DNA of 5,807 nucleotides, from the NCBI GenBank assembly GCA_964392615.1, contig CAYMRB010000546.1:1-5807 (forward strand). The letters are read 5' to 3'. A program made the translations under genes and the position numbers. The notes under the pieces were generated by a model. The model was given only the letters and a program-made list of their open reading frames with translations, had not been told where the DNA came from and searched no databases. Positions within the stretch are counted from its first letter, which is position 1, and each line of letters starts with the position of its first letter. The stretch is from CAYMRB01 sp964392615 (GTDB lineage Bacteria; Planctomycetota; UBA8108). Below, one piece after another: positions 1 to 5,482 of the stretch.

Positions 1-711
1 GTACCGTCGCGGTTTTTCGTCGAGCGGATCGACGGAGCACACGGCGACGGAGAGACGCGGCGCGTGCTCGCGTACCTGCGCAGCGCAGACGTCGATTGGC
101 TGCCGACCGCTACCCGCGTCGACGCGCTCGACGCGCTGCTCGATCGTCTGCCGTCGTGGGACAAGCGTTTGCGTCCGCCGGCCTGTGCGACCGCGGCGCA
201 TCTGTATCGGCGCGTGCCGCTGGCTGCCGTCGAGGATGACGTGACGCGTCGCGTCGTCGCGTTCCTGCGTACGGGCGAGGCGGCCGCGGTCTTCGAGCTC
301 GGTCCCGCGCTCTCCGAGCGTCGTCCGCAGCGGATCGCGTCGGAATGCGCGGAGTGGTATCCGCTGTTCGGACGCGTCGACGTGTCGTCCGCCGACTTCA
401 CGCACGTGCGCGGTCGCATCGCGCTGCGTCGATTCGCGACCGGTGACGTCTTCAGCGATCCCGTGCTCGTCCTCGAACGCGTCGAGGCGGGCGGGCGGAC
501 TTCGTCGACGCGACGCTACCCCGTCAAGGTGCCCGCCCACTTGCTCGTCCGCGCGGCGTTCGGGGAGGCCGCGCGCGGCTTCACGATGCGCTTCGGAGAA
601 GGCGAACTCGGCCGCGGCCATTGGCGCGTCGCACTCGAGCTGCACCGCCGCAAAGGCGATACGACGGGCGAGTGGCGCACGGCAGCGGCCGAGTTCACCG
701 TCTCGAAGTAG
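1..711 (+). CDS. 3' end of an unrecognised protein gene (partial, 236 residues visible)
   Basis: The reading frame is open from base 1 to a TAG at 709-711, so the gene starts before the window. The GTG at 64 is only an internal codon and should not be taken as the start. The visible part has two halves. Residues 1 to about 115 look mostly helical and rich in Ala, Arg and Leu. Residues about 125-234 look beta-rich, with alternating hydrophobic strands (for example around VRGRIALRRF and HWRVALELHRR) and a final short strand ending in FTVSK. That tail could be an Ig-like or beta-sandwich domain of the kind appended to some family 2 glycosyltransferases, but this is a weak impression and no catalytic motif is in view. 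There is no signal peptide or membrane segment in the visible part. Codon use matches the neighbours. The gene converges on the DUF1080 gene with a 5-bp gap. It is surely coding; its function is unknown. Confidence 0.8.
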   Translation, partial: VPSRFFVERIDGAHGDGETRRVLAYLRSADVDWLPTATRVDALDALLDRLPSWDKRLRPPACATAAHLYRRVPLAAVEDDVTRRVVAFLRTGEAAAVFELGPALSERRPQRIASECAEWYPLFGRVDVSSADFTHVRGRIALRRFATGDVFSDPVLVLERVEAGGRTSSTRRYPVKVPAHLLVRAAFGEAARGFTMRFGEGELGRGHWRVALELHRRKGDTTGEWRTAAAEFTVSK

Positions 712-718
712 GGCCGCT
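684..718. other. Inverted repeat across the convergent gene ends (possible weak bidirectional terminator)
   Basis: AGCGGCC at 684-690 is the exact reverse complement of GGCCGCT at 712-718, giving a 7-bp G+C-rich stem with a 21-base loop. It spans the last codons of the left gene and the stop codon of the DUF1080 gene. There is no T tract on either side, so it is not a canonical intrinsic terminator. With only 5 bp between the two stop codons, any termination signal must overlap coding sequence, which is the main reason to list it. In such G+C-rich DNA a 7-bp match may be chance. Confidence 0.22.
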
Positions 719-1982
719 ACGGCAGCGGCAGGATGCGCAGATTCGCGAACCAGACCTTGCCGTGGTCGCCCTGCAGCTTGAACGGCGCCTTATTGCCGGT
801 CGGCGGGGTCGGCGTTCCGTGGCTGTCGGTGCGCGTCGGCAGCACGACCTTGTCGTGGATCAGCACGCCGTTTCGCCACGCGCTGATCTTGCCATCGATG
901 CACGTGACGAACATGTGGTTCCAGCGATCCCGACCGTTTTGCGACGGGCGGTCGGCCGCCTTGTACGAGTACAGCGCGCCGTCGTGGTGCTTGTTGGGAT
1001 TCTTCACCGGCTTGTGGATCTGGATCTCCCACTGATTGCGCAGGTAGAAGCCCGAGTTGCCGGACTTGTCCTGGATCGTGTTGTCGCCGCTGAGCTTGCC
1101 CGTGTCCGGCTTGTACTGGTAGTAGACCGCGAAGTTCTCGAAGGCTTCCTTCGTCCAGATGTCGTGCCCGCCGCCACCGGTCGCGGTGTTCGTCAGCGCC
1201 TTGATCTTCGTGTCGACCGACCACTTCGGCTTGTCGCCGCCGCCGGTGAATTGGCTCAGGTCCTTGCCGTTGAAGATCGACTTCCAGCCCTTCTTCGCGA
1301 ACAGCGGCCGGATGCGGATGTTGCGATACCAGACCAAGCTGTGGTCGCCCTGCAGCATCAGCGGGCCGGAGAGAGGCTCTTCGGGGAACCTCTGTCCCTT
1401 CTTCGGGCCGGCCGTGTAGCTCCCCATCGCGCCGCCGGTCCGCTTGGGCTGGTAGACGTTGTCCTGGATCAACACGCCGTTGTGCCAGACCGTGATGTGG
1501 TGGTCGACGTGGATGACACGGTACTTGTTCCACTGCCCGGCCGGCTTCTGCGCATTGACTAGTGCGATTCTCCCTCCCTTGCCGTAGATCGCGCCAGCGT
1601 CTCCGAACCCCAATGGCTTGTCCCCCTTGGGAGCGCTGTCGGCGATCTGGATCTCGCAGACACCGCGCAGGTAGACGCCGCTGTTCCCGCCACCCGGGAT
1701 CTTGTATTCGATCTCGAGCTCGTAGTCCGCGAATTCTTCGACCGTGCAGATGTCGTTCTGGCCGTTCTTGCCGTTCGTCAGCGTGCCGTCTTCGACCTTC
1801 CACTTGTTCTCGCCCTTGTGTTGGCGCAGCTTCGCGGTCGTCCAGCCGGTCAGGTCCTTGCCGTTGAACAGCGTCTTCCACTCGCCGAAGAGCGGGTCGA
1901 TGTCGCGGTACTCATCGGCCGCTCGGATGGCGGTGGTCGAGCACAGCGTCAAGCAGGCCAATGCGATCAGGCATCGCGTCAT
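717..1982 (-). CDS. Secreted protein with two tandem 3-keto-disaccharide hydrolase (DUF1080) domains
   Basis: This 421-residue protein has a Sec-type signal peptide (positive start MTR, hydrophobic core about residues 5-18, likely cleavage after Ala21 or Ala22), so it should be exported. There is no convincing lipobox. Two DUF1080/PF06439 copies follow, at about residues 32-226 and 232-421. Each begins with a GWK-(T/S)-(L/I)FNGKDL motif (34-44 and 233-242). Each carries GNSG(V/F)YLR then EIQI (99-113 and 308-322), a W-N-G-V-LI strand near 166-172 and 369-375, and ends with LQGDH..VW..N.RI.PL. The fold is a concanavalin-like beta sandwich. Some family members hydrolyse 3-keto-glycosides made by sugar oxidation, so a periplasmic role in glycan or glycoside breakdown is the best guess; many members are uncharacterised. 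The ATG at 1982 has a GAGG (complement of 1993-1996) 10 bases upstream and directly precedes the signal peptide. The gene lies 97 bp downstream of the DUF72 gene on the same strand. Confidence 0.93.
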   Translation of the reverse strand: MTRCLIALACLTLCSTTAIRAADEYRDIDPLFGEWKTLFNGKDLTGWTTAKLRQHKGENKWKVEDGTLTNGKNGQNDICTVEEFADYELEIEYKIPGGGNSGVYLRGVCEIQIADSAPKGDKPLGFGDAGAIYGKGGRIALVNAQKPAGQWNKYRVIHVDHHITVWHNGVLIQDNVYQPKRTGGAMGSYTAGPKKGQRFPEEPLSGPLMLQGDHSLVWYRNIRIRPLFAKKGWKSIFNGKDLSQFTGGGDKPKWSVDTKIKALTNTATGGGGHDIWTKEAFENFAVYYQYKPDTGKLSGDNTIQDKSGNSGFYLRNQWEIQIHKPVKNPNKHHDGALYSYKAADRPSQNGRDRWNHMFVTCIDGKISAWRNGVLIHDKVVLPTRTDSHGTPTPPTGNKAPFKLQGDHGKVWFANLRILPLP

Positions 1983-2006
1983 GTGTTCCGTGCCTCGTTC
2001 GTTCCG

Positions 2007-2051
2007 TAGTCTGTTGGGTCGCGGCGCCCGGCGGCGCCGTCGGTCAGACTA
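2007..2051 (-). other. Two-part inverted repeat / stem-loop in the gap between the DUF72 and DUF1080 genes
   Basis: The outer arms TAGTCTG (2007-2013) and CAGACTA (2045-2051) pair perfectly over 7 bp. Inside them, CGGCGCC (2022-2028) and GGCGCCG (2033-2039) pair over another 7 bp around the tetraloop CGGC (plus strand). The two stems are separated by unpaired bases, giving a long hairpin with an asymmetric internal loop. The whole element fits between the stop of the DUF72 gene and the start of the DUF1080 gene, with no overlap into either. Read on the minus strand it is followed by CGGAACG rather than a T run, so it is not a classic intrinsic terminator. It could be a 5'-leader structure of the DUF1080 mRNA, a processing or attenuation element, or a protein-binding palindrome. 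The structure is directly visible; the role is inferred. Confidence 0.55.
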
Positions 2052-2054
2052 GCG

Positions 2055-2083
2055 ATTCTCGGCGGGCTTTCGTGGCGATTCAA
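2055..2083 (-). promoter_or_regulatory. Possible sigma70-like promoter for the DUF1080 gene
   Basis: On the minus strand TTGAAT (complement of 2078-2083, overlapping the TGA stop of the DUF72 gene) is followed after exactly 17 bases by GAGAAT (complement of 2055-2060). Each hexamer matches 4 of 6 consensus bases. Transcription would begin near 2048, at the base of the inverted repeat 2007-2051, leaving a leader of about 65 bases before the ATG at 1982. The matches are only moderate, and read-through from the DUF72 gene is an alternative source of transcript. Confidence 0.3.
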
Positions 2084-2937
2084 GCGCCTGGTGCGTCGAG
2101 ACGGTCGAGCGTCGCCCGCAGGAGCTGCCGGCTCGTGTCCGGCCCGTGTCCGGCGAAGTGGTTGTTCGCGAACGCCCACGCGGCGGCGACGCCGTGGCGC
2201 GCGATGATCTCGACGAGGACCTCGGACCACTGCGCGAGGCGGCGGTCCTTCTCGACGACGATGCGGTCCCATTTCTTGGTGATCTTCTCGATGCCGTAGC
2301 GGTCGCCGAGAAGCCGCACGTAGGCGAAATCGGTCGTCACCATGCCGCGGGCGAGCTGCTCGCGCGGAGGCGGCATGTACGGGTGGTCGATCATCACCGC
2401 GGCGACGCGGTGCTTCCTGAGCAGCGCGAGGTACTCGGCGTCGATCCAGCCCTTGTTGCGGATCTCGACCGCGAATCGCTTGCTCTCTGGCAGTGATTCG
2501 AGCGTTGACGACAGCCTGGACACGAAGTCGTCGCGGGCCATCTCCTTGACGCGGAAGTACGGGAACTGAAAGACGAGCACGCCCGCCTTGTCGCCGAGCG
2601 GTTCGAGCGCCTCGAGGAACGCGTCGAGCGTGCTCTCTTCATCGACGAGCACCTTGTCGACGTTCGGCCGCTGACCCTCGGCGCCATGCGTGACGGCGCC
2701 GGGCATCTTCAGCGCGAAGCGGAAGTCGTCGGGCGTGCGCGCGGCCCACCCCTCGACCATGCGCACCGACGGAACGCGATAGAATGTCGAGTCGACCTCG
2801 ACGACCGAGAATCGCTCGGCATAGCGCGCGAGAAACTCGCCCTGGCTCGTACCGTCGGCGTAGAACGGCCCGACCCAGTCCTTGTACGACCAACCGGACG
2901 TGCCGATTCGCAGCTCTTCCCGCGCGCTGTCGCTCAT
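2080..2937 (-). CDS. DUF72 (YecE-family) TIM-barrel-like protein
   Basis: This 285-residue protein is a full-length, typical DUF72 (PF01904) member. Family signatures appear in order: IGTSGWSYKDWVGPFY (11-26), VEVDSTFYRVPS (46-57), FRFALKMP (72-79), FQFPYF (123-128), AVEIRNKGWI (156-165), DFAYVRLLGDR (203-213) and AWAFANNHFAGHGP (253-266). Members adopt a TIM-barrel-like fold resembling sugar isomerases and AP endonucleases, but their reaction is not firmly established, so none is assigned. No signal peptide is present; it should be cytoplasmic. The ATG at 2937 is chosen because GAGGGG (complement of 2944-2949) lies 6 bases upstream and the conserved IGTSGW motif begins 10 residues in, as in relatives. 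It is divergent from the ligase gene across 147 bp and lies upstream of the DUF1080 gene on the same strand. The family assignment is secure and the function is open. Confidence 0.95.
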   Translation of the reverse strand: MSDSAREELRIGTSGWSYKDWVGPFYADGTSQGEFLARYAERFSVVEVDSTFYRVPSVRMVEGWAARTPDDFRFALKMPGAVTHGAEGQRPNVDKVLVDEESTLDAFLEALEPLGDKAGVLVFQFPYFRVKEMARDDFVSRLSSTLESLPESKRFAVEIRNKGWIDAEYLALLRKHRVAAVMIDHPYMPPPREQLARGMVTTDFAYVRLLGDRYGIEKITKKWDRIVVEKDRRLAQWSEVLVEIIARHGVAAAWAFANNHFAGHGPDTSRQLLRATLDRLDAPGA

Positions 2938-2943
2938 TCGGAT

Positions 2944-2949
2944 CCCCTC
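2944..2949 (-). promoter_or_regulatory. Ribosome binding site of the DUF72 gene
   Basis: The minus strand reads GAGGGG, a strong anti-16S match, 6 bases before the ATG at 2937. It fixes the start codon, and it is the strongest Shine-Dalgarno sequence in the window. Confidence 0.75.
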
Positions 2950-3013
2950 GGTGTCAGCAGCTCGTTACAGCCGCTCGTCGCGCACAGCCGATATCTCCAG
3001 TATTGGCGAGCCA

Positions 3014-3042
3014 TTGGAATCGACCTCCCGACGGAATATACT
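3014..3042 (+). promoter_or_regulatory. Sigma70-like promoter for the ligase-amidohydrolase operon
   Basis: TTGGAA (3014-3019, 4 of 6 matches to the -35 consensus) and TATACT (3037-3042, 5 of 6 to the -10 consensus) are separated by exactly 17 bases. Transcription would start near 3049-3050, giving a leader of about 35 bases to the ATG at 3085. The site sits in an island noticeably richer in A+T than the flanking genes, in the divergent gap, where a promoter is required. It also argues against longer in-frame starts for the ligase lying inside the DUF72 gene. I see no obvious operator palindrome around it. Confidence 0.6.
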
Positions 3043-3063
3043 GCAGCGCATCGGCCATTCCGA
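3035..3063 (-). promoter_or_regulatory. Possible overlapping divergent promoter for the DUF72 gene
   Basis: On the minus strand TATATT (complement of 3035-3040, 5 of 6 to the -10 consensus) has TCGGAA (complement of 3058-3063, about 3 of 6 to the -35 consensus) 17 bases upstream. The -10 shares bases with the rightward -10 at 3037-3042, so use of the two would be mutually exclusive. The -35 match is poor, so this is tentative. Confidence 0.22.
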
Positions 3064-3075
3064 GGGTCCTTTGGT

Positions 3076-3079
3076 AGGA
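3076..3079 (+). promoter_or_regulatory. Ribosome binding site of the YbdK-type ligase gene
   Basis: AGGA at 3076-3079 lies 5 bases before the ATG at 3085. It supports this start over the much longer open frame reaching back to 2686, whose extra residues look nothing like the family N-terminus and would be antisense to the DUF72 gene. Confidence 0.6.
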
Positions 3080-3084
3080 ATCAC

Positions 3085-4209
3085 ATGGCACTCGTTTTCA
3101 ACGGCAGTGCAGAGCCGACTCTCGGAGTCGAGATCGAGCTGCAGCTAGTCGACCGGGAGACGCGGCAGCTCACGCAGTACGCGCCGAAGCTGCTCGAGGC
3201 CTTTCCGAATTCGGACTGGGTGAAACCCGAGCTGCTGCAGTCGACCGTCGAGATCAATACGAAGGTCTGCAAGAACGTCGCCGAGGTGCAGGCGGACCTC
3301 GCCGAGAAGATGGAAAAGGTTCGCGCCGTCTGCCACGAGGACGGCGTCGCGCTGGTCGGCGCTGGGACGCACCCGTTTTCGCGTTGGGACGATCAGGCGA
3401 TCACTTCCGACGAGCGGTACTACCGGCTGGTCAACCGCGTGCAGTGGCCGGCGCGCCGGCTGCTGATCTTCGGCCTGCACGTGCACGTCGGTATTCCGGA
3501 CGGCGAGACGGCGATCGGGGTGATCAATCACATCGAGCCGTGGTTGCCGCACCTTCTCGCGCTGACGGCGAGTTCGCCGTTCTGGGATGGCAAGGACACC
3601 GGCCTCGCGTCTTCGCGCATCAAGGTGTTCGAGACACTGCCGACCGCCGGCCTGCCACACCGCCACGCGAACTGGGCCGAGTTCGAGCAGCTCGTCGACG
3701 TCCTCGTCAAGGCGCAAGCGATCGAGACGACGCGCGAGATCTGGTGGGACGTGCGGCCGCACGAAGGCTTCGGGACCGTCGAGGTGCGCGTCTGCGACGT
3801 CGTTCCGACGTTGTGCGAGACGGTGGCGTTGACGGCGCTCGTTCAGGGACTGATCGTCTACCTGCAGCGTCGCGTCGCCAATGGCGTCGAGGTGCCGGCC
3901 CTCCACCGCAGGATTGTCCGCGAGAATAAGTGGCGCGCGGCGCGTTACAGCGTCCGCGGCTCGACGATTGTCGACGGAGAGGGGCGGCTCGAGCCCATCT
4001 CGGAGACCATCGAGAGACTGCTCGAAGACCTCAAACCGATCTTCGAAGAGCTCGGCAGTGCCGATCAGCTCTCTCGCATTCTCCAGATGGTCCGCGAGGG
4101 GCCGAGCTACGCGCGGCAACGCGCGATCTACAAGGAGACCGGCGACCTCGACAAGGTCGTCGACTGCTTGATCCGCGAGTCCGAAGAGGACCGCCCGTTT
4201 CACCTCTGA
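3085..4209 (+). CDS. YbdK-type carboxylate-amine ligase (glutamate-cysteine ligase family 2, GCS2)
   Basis: The product has 374 residues, the usual length for this family (E. coli YbdK is about 372). Family members use ATP to join a carboxylate, classically the gamma-carboxyl of glutamate, to an amine such as that of cysteine; YbdK itself is a weak glutamate-cysteine ligase, so the true substrate here is open. Visible signatures: GVEIELQLVD (14-23, acidic metal/ATP-site residues Glu16 and Glu18), PELLQSTVEINT (48-59), GAGTHPF (92-98), GLHVHVGIPD (130-139), ASSPFWDGKDTG (162-173) and WWDVRPHEGFGTVEVRVCD (220-238). It is cytoplasmic, with no signal peptide. The ATG at 3085 is preferred for its ribosome binding site and because GVEIE then falls at the normal distance from the N-terminus. 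The M20 amidohydrolase gene follows after 26 bp, almost certainly co-transcribed. No key motif is missing. Confidence 0.95.
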   Translation: MALVFNGSAEPTLGVEIELQLVDRETRQLTQYAPKLLEAFPNSDWVKPELLQSTVEINTKVCKNVAEVQADLAEKMEKVRAVCHEDGVALVGAGTHPFSRWDDQAITSDERYYRLVNRVQWPARRLLIFGLHVHVGIPDGETAIGVINHIEPWLPHLLALTASSPFWDGKDTGLASSRIKVFETLPTAGLPHRHANWAEFEQLVDVLVKAQAIETTREIWWDVRPHEGFGTVEVRVCDVVPTLCETVALTALVQGLIVYLQRRVANGVEVPALHRRIVRENKWRAARYSVRGSTIVDGEGRLEPISETIERLLEDLKPIFEELGSADQLSRILQMVREGPSYARQRAIYKETGDLDKVVDCLIRESEEDRPFHL

Positions 4210-4227
4210 TTCAGAATCCTGAACTCC

Positions 4228-4231
4228 GGAG
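4228..4231 (+). promoter_or_regulatory. Ribosome binding site of the M20 amidohydrolase gene
   Basis: GGAG at 4228-4231 ends 4 bases before the ATG at 4236, inside the 26-bp gap after the ligase stop. It supports independent translation initiation at this ATG. The longer open frame back to 3930 lies within the ligase gene in another frame and is not needed. Confidence 0.6.
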
Positions 4232-4235
4232 ACCG

Positions 4236-5450
4236 ATGAGCGACAGCGCCTCGGCATCGTCGTCCGTTCCCGAAAACCGTCGCGACATGATCGCGGCGGT
4301 GCGGGAAGCGGTCGACGCATTGCTGCCCCAACTGCGATTTCACTATCACCACCTGCACCGTCATCCGGAGCTCAGCTGGGAGGAGCACCAGACAGCGGAG
4401 TACGTCGAAGACTGGCTGCGCGACCTCGGCATCGAGACGCGGCGCATGGCGGGGACGGGCGTGGTCGCCGATCTCCCCGGCTCCGAGGACCTGCCGATTC
4501 GCGTGCTGCGCTGCGATCTCGACGCGATCGCGGTCACGGAGGAGTCCGGCCTGCCCTACGCGTCGGTCCGCGAGGGCGTGATGCACGCGTGCGGCCATGA
4601 CGCGCACGCGGCGATCCTCCTCGGCGTGGCGAAGGCGTTGAGCGAGCTCGACTCGCTGCGGCGCCGGCCGGTCCGCCTTATTTTTCAGCCGGCGGAGGAG
4701 GTTCTTCCGAGCGGATCGCAGCGCATGATCGACGAAGGCGTGCTCGACGGCGTCGGCGATGTCATCACGCTGCACGTCTGGCCTCCTCTGCAGTCCGGGC
4801 AGGTCGGTTTTCGCGACGGTGTGATCACCGCCGCTGCCGACGGCTTCGAGTGCGTGCTGCGCGGACCGGGCGGACACGGAGCGCGTCCGTACGAGACCGT
4901 CGATCTGATCGCGCTCGGCGCGCGCGTCGTGTCCGGCGTCCTCGACATTCCGCGCATGCACCTCCACCCGGAGCGCCAGCCCGCCGTCGTGAGCTTCGGC
5001 TCGATCCACGCGGGCGAGAACTTCAACGTGATCCCGACCAAGCTGAAGATGCGCGGCACGATCCGCACGCTCGAGGCGGAGGCGCGCCGGTTGATTCACG
5101 AGGGGATGCACGAAGTCGTCGAGGACCTCACGCGCGTCGTCGGCGGCGAGCACGAGCTGACCATCGATCGCGGCCCTCCCGCTGTCGAGAACGATCACGG
5201 CCTCTCCGCGCTCGCGCGCCAGCTCACGGGCGAGCTGTGGGGAGAGGATGCCGTCGCCGAGCTCGACCTGCCGAGCATGGGCAGCGAGGACTTCGGCCAC
5301 TACCTCGAGCACGTCCCCGGCCTGCTGCTGCGGCTCGGCTGCGTCGCCCCGGACAAGGAGCGCGTCGCGCTGCACTCGAACCGCTTCCACGTCGACGAAG
5401 ACGCGTTGCCGATCGGCGTGGGCGTGATGACGGTGATGGGATTGGCGTAG
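4236..5450 (+). CDS. M20D-family metal-dependent amidohydrolase (HipO / ILR1 / N-acyl-amino-acid hydrolase type)
   Basis: This 404-residue protein has full family length. M20D enzymes remove acyl groups from N-acyl amino acids or split amide conjugates (hippurate, IAA-amino acids, N-acetyl-cysteine derivatives, N-acetyl-diaminopimelate) with a two-metal site. Visible motifs: HRHPELSWEE (41-50), DLDAIAVTEESGLPYAS (94-110), MHACGHDAHAAILLG (116-130), FQPAEE (150-155), LHVWP (179-183), GPGGHGARPYETVDLI (210-225, start of the inserted dimerisation domain, about 195-310), MGSEDFGHYLEHVPG (348-362) and HSNRFHVDEDAL (380-391). Expected metal ligands Cys119, His121, Glu155, His180 and His380 and the catalytic base Glu154 are all present, so it should be active. 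No signal peptide; cytoplasmic. A polar Ser-rich N-terminus of about 15 residues precedes the fold. It is downstream partner of the ligase in a two-gene unit. Substrate cannot be read from the sequence. Confidence 0.95.
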   Translation: MSDSASASSSVPENRRDMIAAVREAVDALLPQLRFHYHHLHRHPELSWEEHQTAEYVEDWLRDLGIETRRMAGTGVVADLPGSEDLPIRVLRCDLDAIAVTEESGLPYASVREGVMHACGHDAHAAILLGVAKALSELDSLRRRPVRLIFQPAEEVLPSGSQRMIDEGVLDGVGDVITLHVWPPLQSGQVGFRDGVITAAADGFECVLRGPGGHGARPYETVDLIALGARVVSGVLDIPRMHLHPERQPAVVSFGSIHAGENFNVIPTKLKMRGTIRTLEAEARRLIHEGMHEVVEDLTRVVGGEHELTIDRGPPAVENDHGLSALARQLTGELWGEDAVAELDLPSMGSEDFGHYLEHVPGLLLRLGCVAPDKERVALHSNRFHVDEDALPIGVGVMTVMGLA

Positions 5451-5465
5451 GCGGACGGCGGACGG

Positions 5466-5482
5466 CGCAGCCTTCAGCTGCG
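5466..5482. terminator. Short hairpin between convergent genes (possible terminator)
   Basis: CGCAGC (5466-5471) pairs perfectly with GCTGCG (5477-5482) around the 5-base loop CTTCA. The element begins 16 bp after the amidohydrolase stop, and its loop contains the stop codon of the minus-strand gene (5474-5476). It is placed where a bidirectional terminator would be expected, but no T tract follows on either strand. It is preceded by a tandem 7-base repeat GCGGACG (5451-5457, 5458-5464). Moderate-to-low confidence as a real terminator. Confidence 0.35.

Noticed and set aside
621..1562. Long plus-strand open frame antisense to the DUF1080 gene
   Set aside because: Its product is low-complexity Arg/Val/Leu-rich sequence with no domain, and it exists because the high G+C content suppresses stop codons opposite a real gene. 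The minus-strand frame carries clear family motifs.
1950..1982. Cysteines at residues 10 and 14 of the DUF1080 protein as a lipoprotein lipobox
   Set aside because: The residues before each Cys do not fit the lipobox, the hydrophobic core before Cys10 is too short, and a better signal peptidase I site follows at Ala21-Ala22.
2686..3084. In-frame upstream extension of the ligase gene into the DUF72 gene
   Set aside because: The extra residues are not family-like, they are antisense to the well-supported DUF72 gene, and the ATG at 3085 has a ribosome binding site and a promoter just upstream.
4210..4223. Small inverted repeat TTCAG/CTGAA between the ligase and amidohydrolase genes
   Set aside because: A 5-bp stem with a 4-base loop and no T tract is too weak for a terminator, and the tight spacing suggests co-transcription.
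3930..4235. Upstream extension of the amidohydrolase frame inside the ligase gene
   Set aside because: The residues are shadow-like, and the ATG at 4236 has its own Shine-Dalgarno sequence and gives the normal family length.
3145..4320. 391-codon minus-strand open frame opposite the ligase gene
   Set aside because: It is a shadow frame: Arg/Asp/Leu-rich without domain signatures, while the plus strand encodes intact GCS2 motifs.
4200..5390. 396-codon minus-strand open frame opposite the amidohydrolase gene
   Set aside because: It is a shadow frame with biased composition and no recognisable motif; the plus-strand frame contains every M20D motif.
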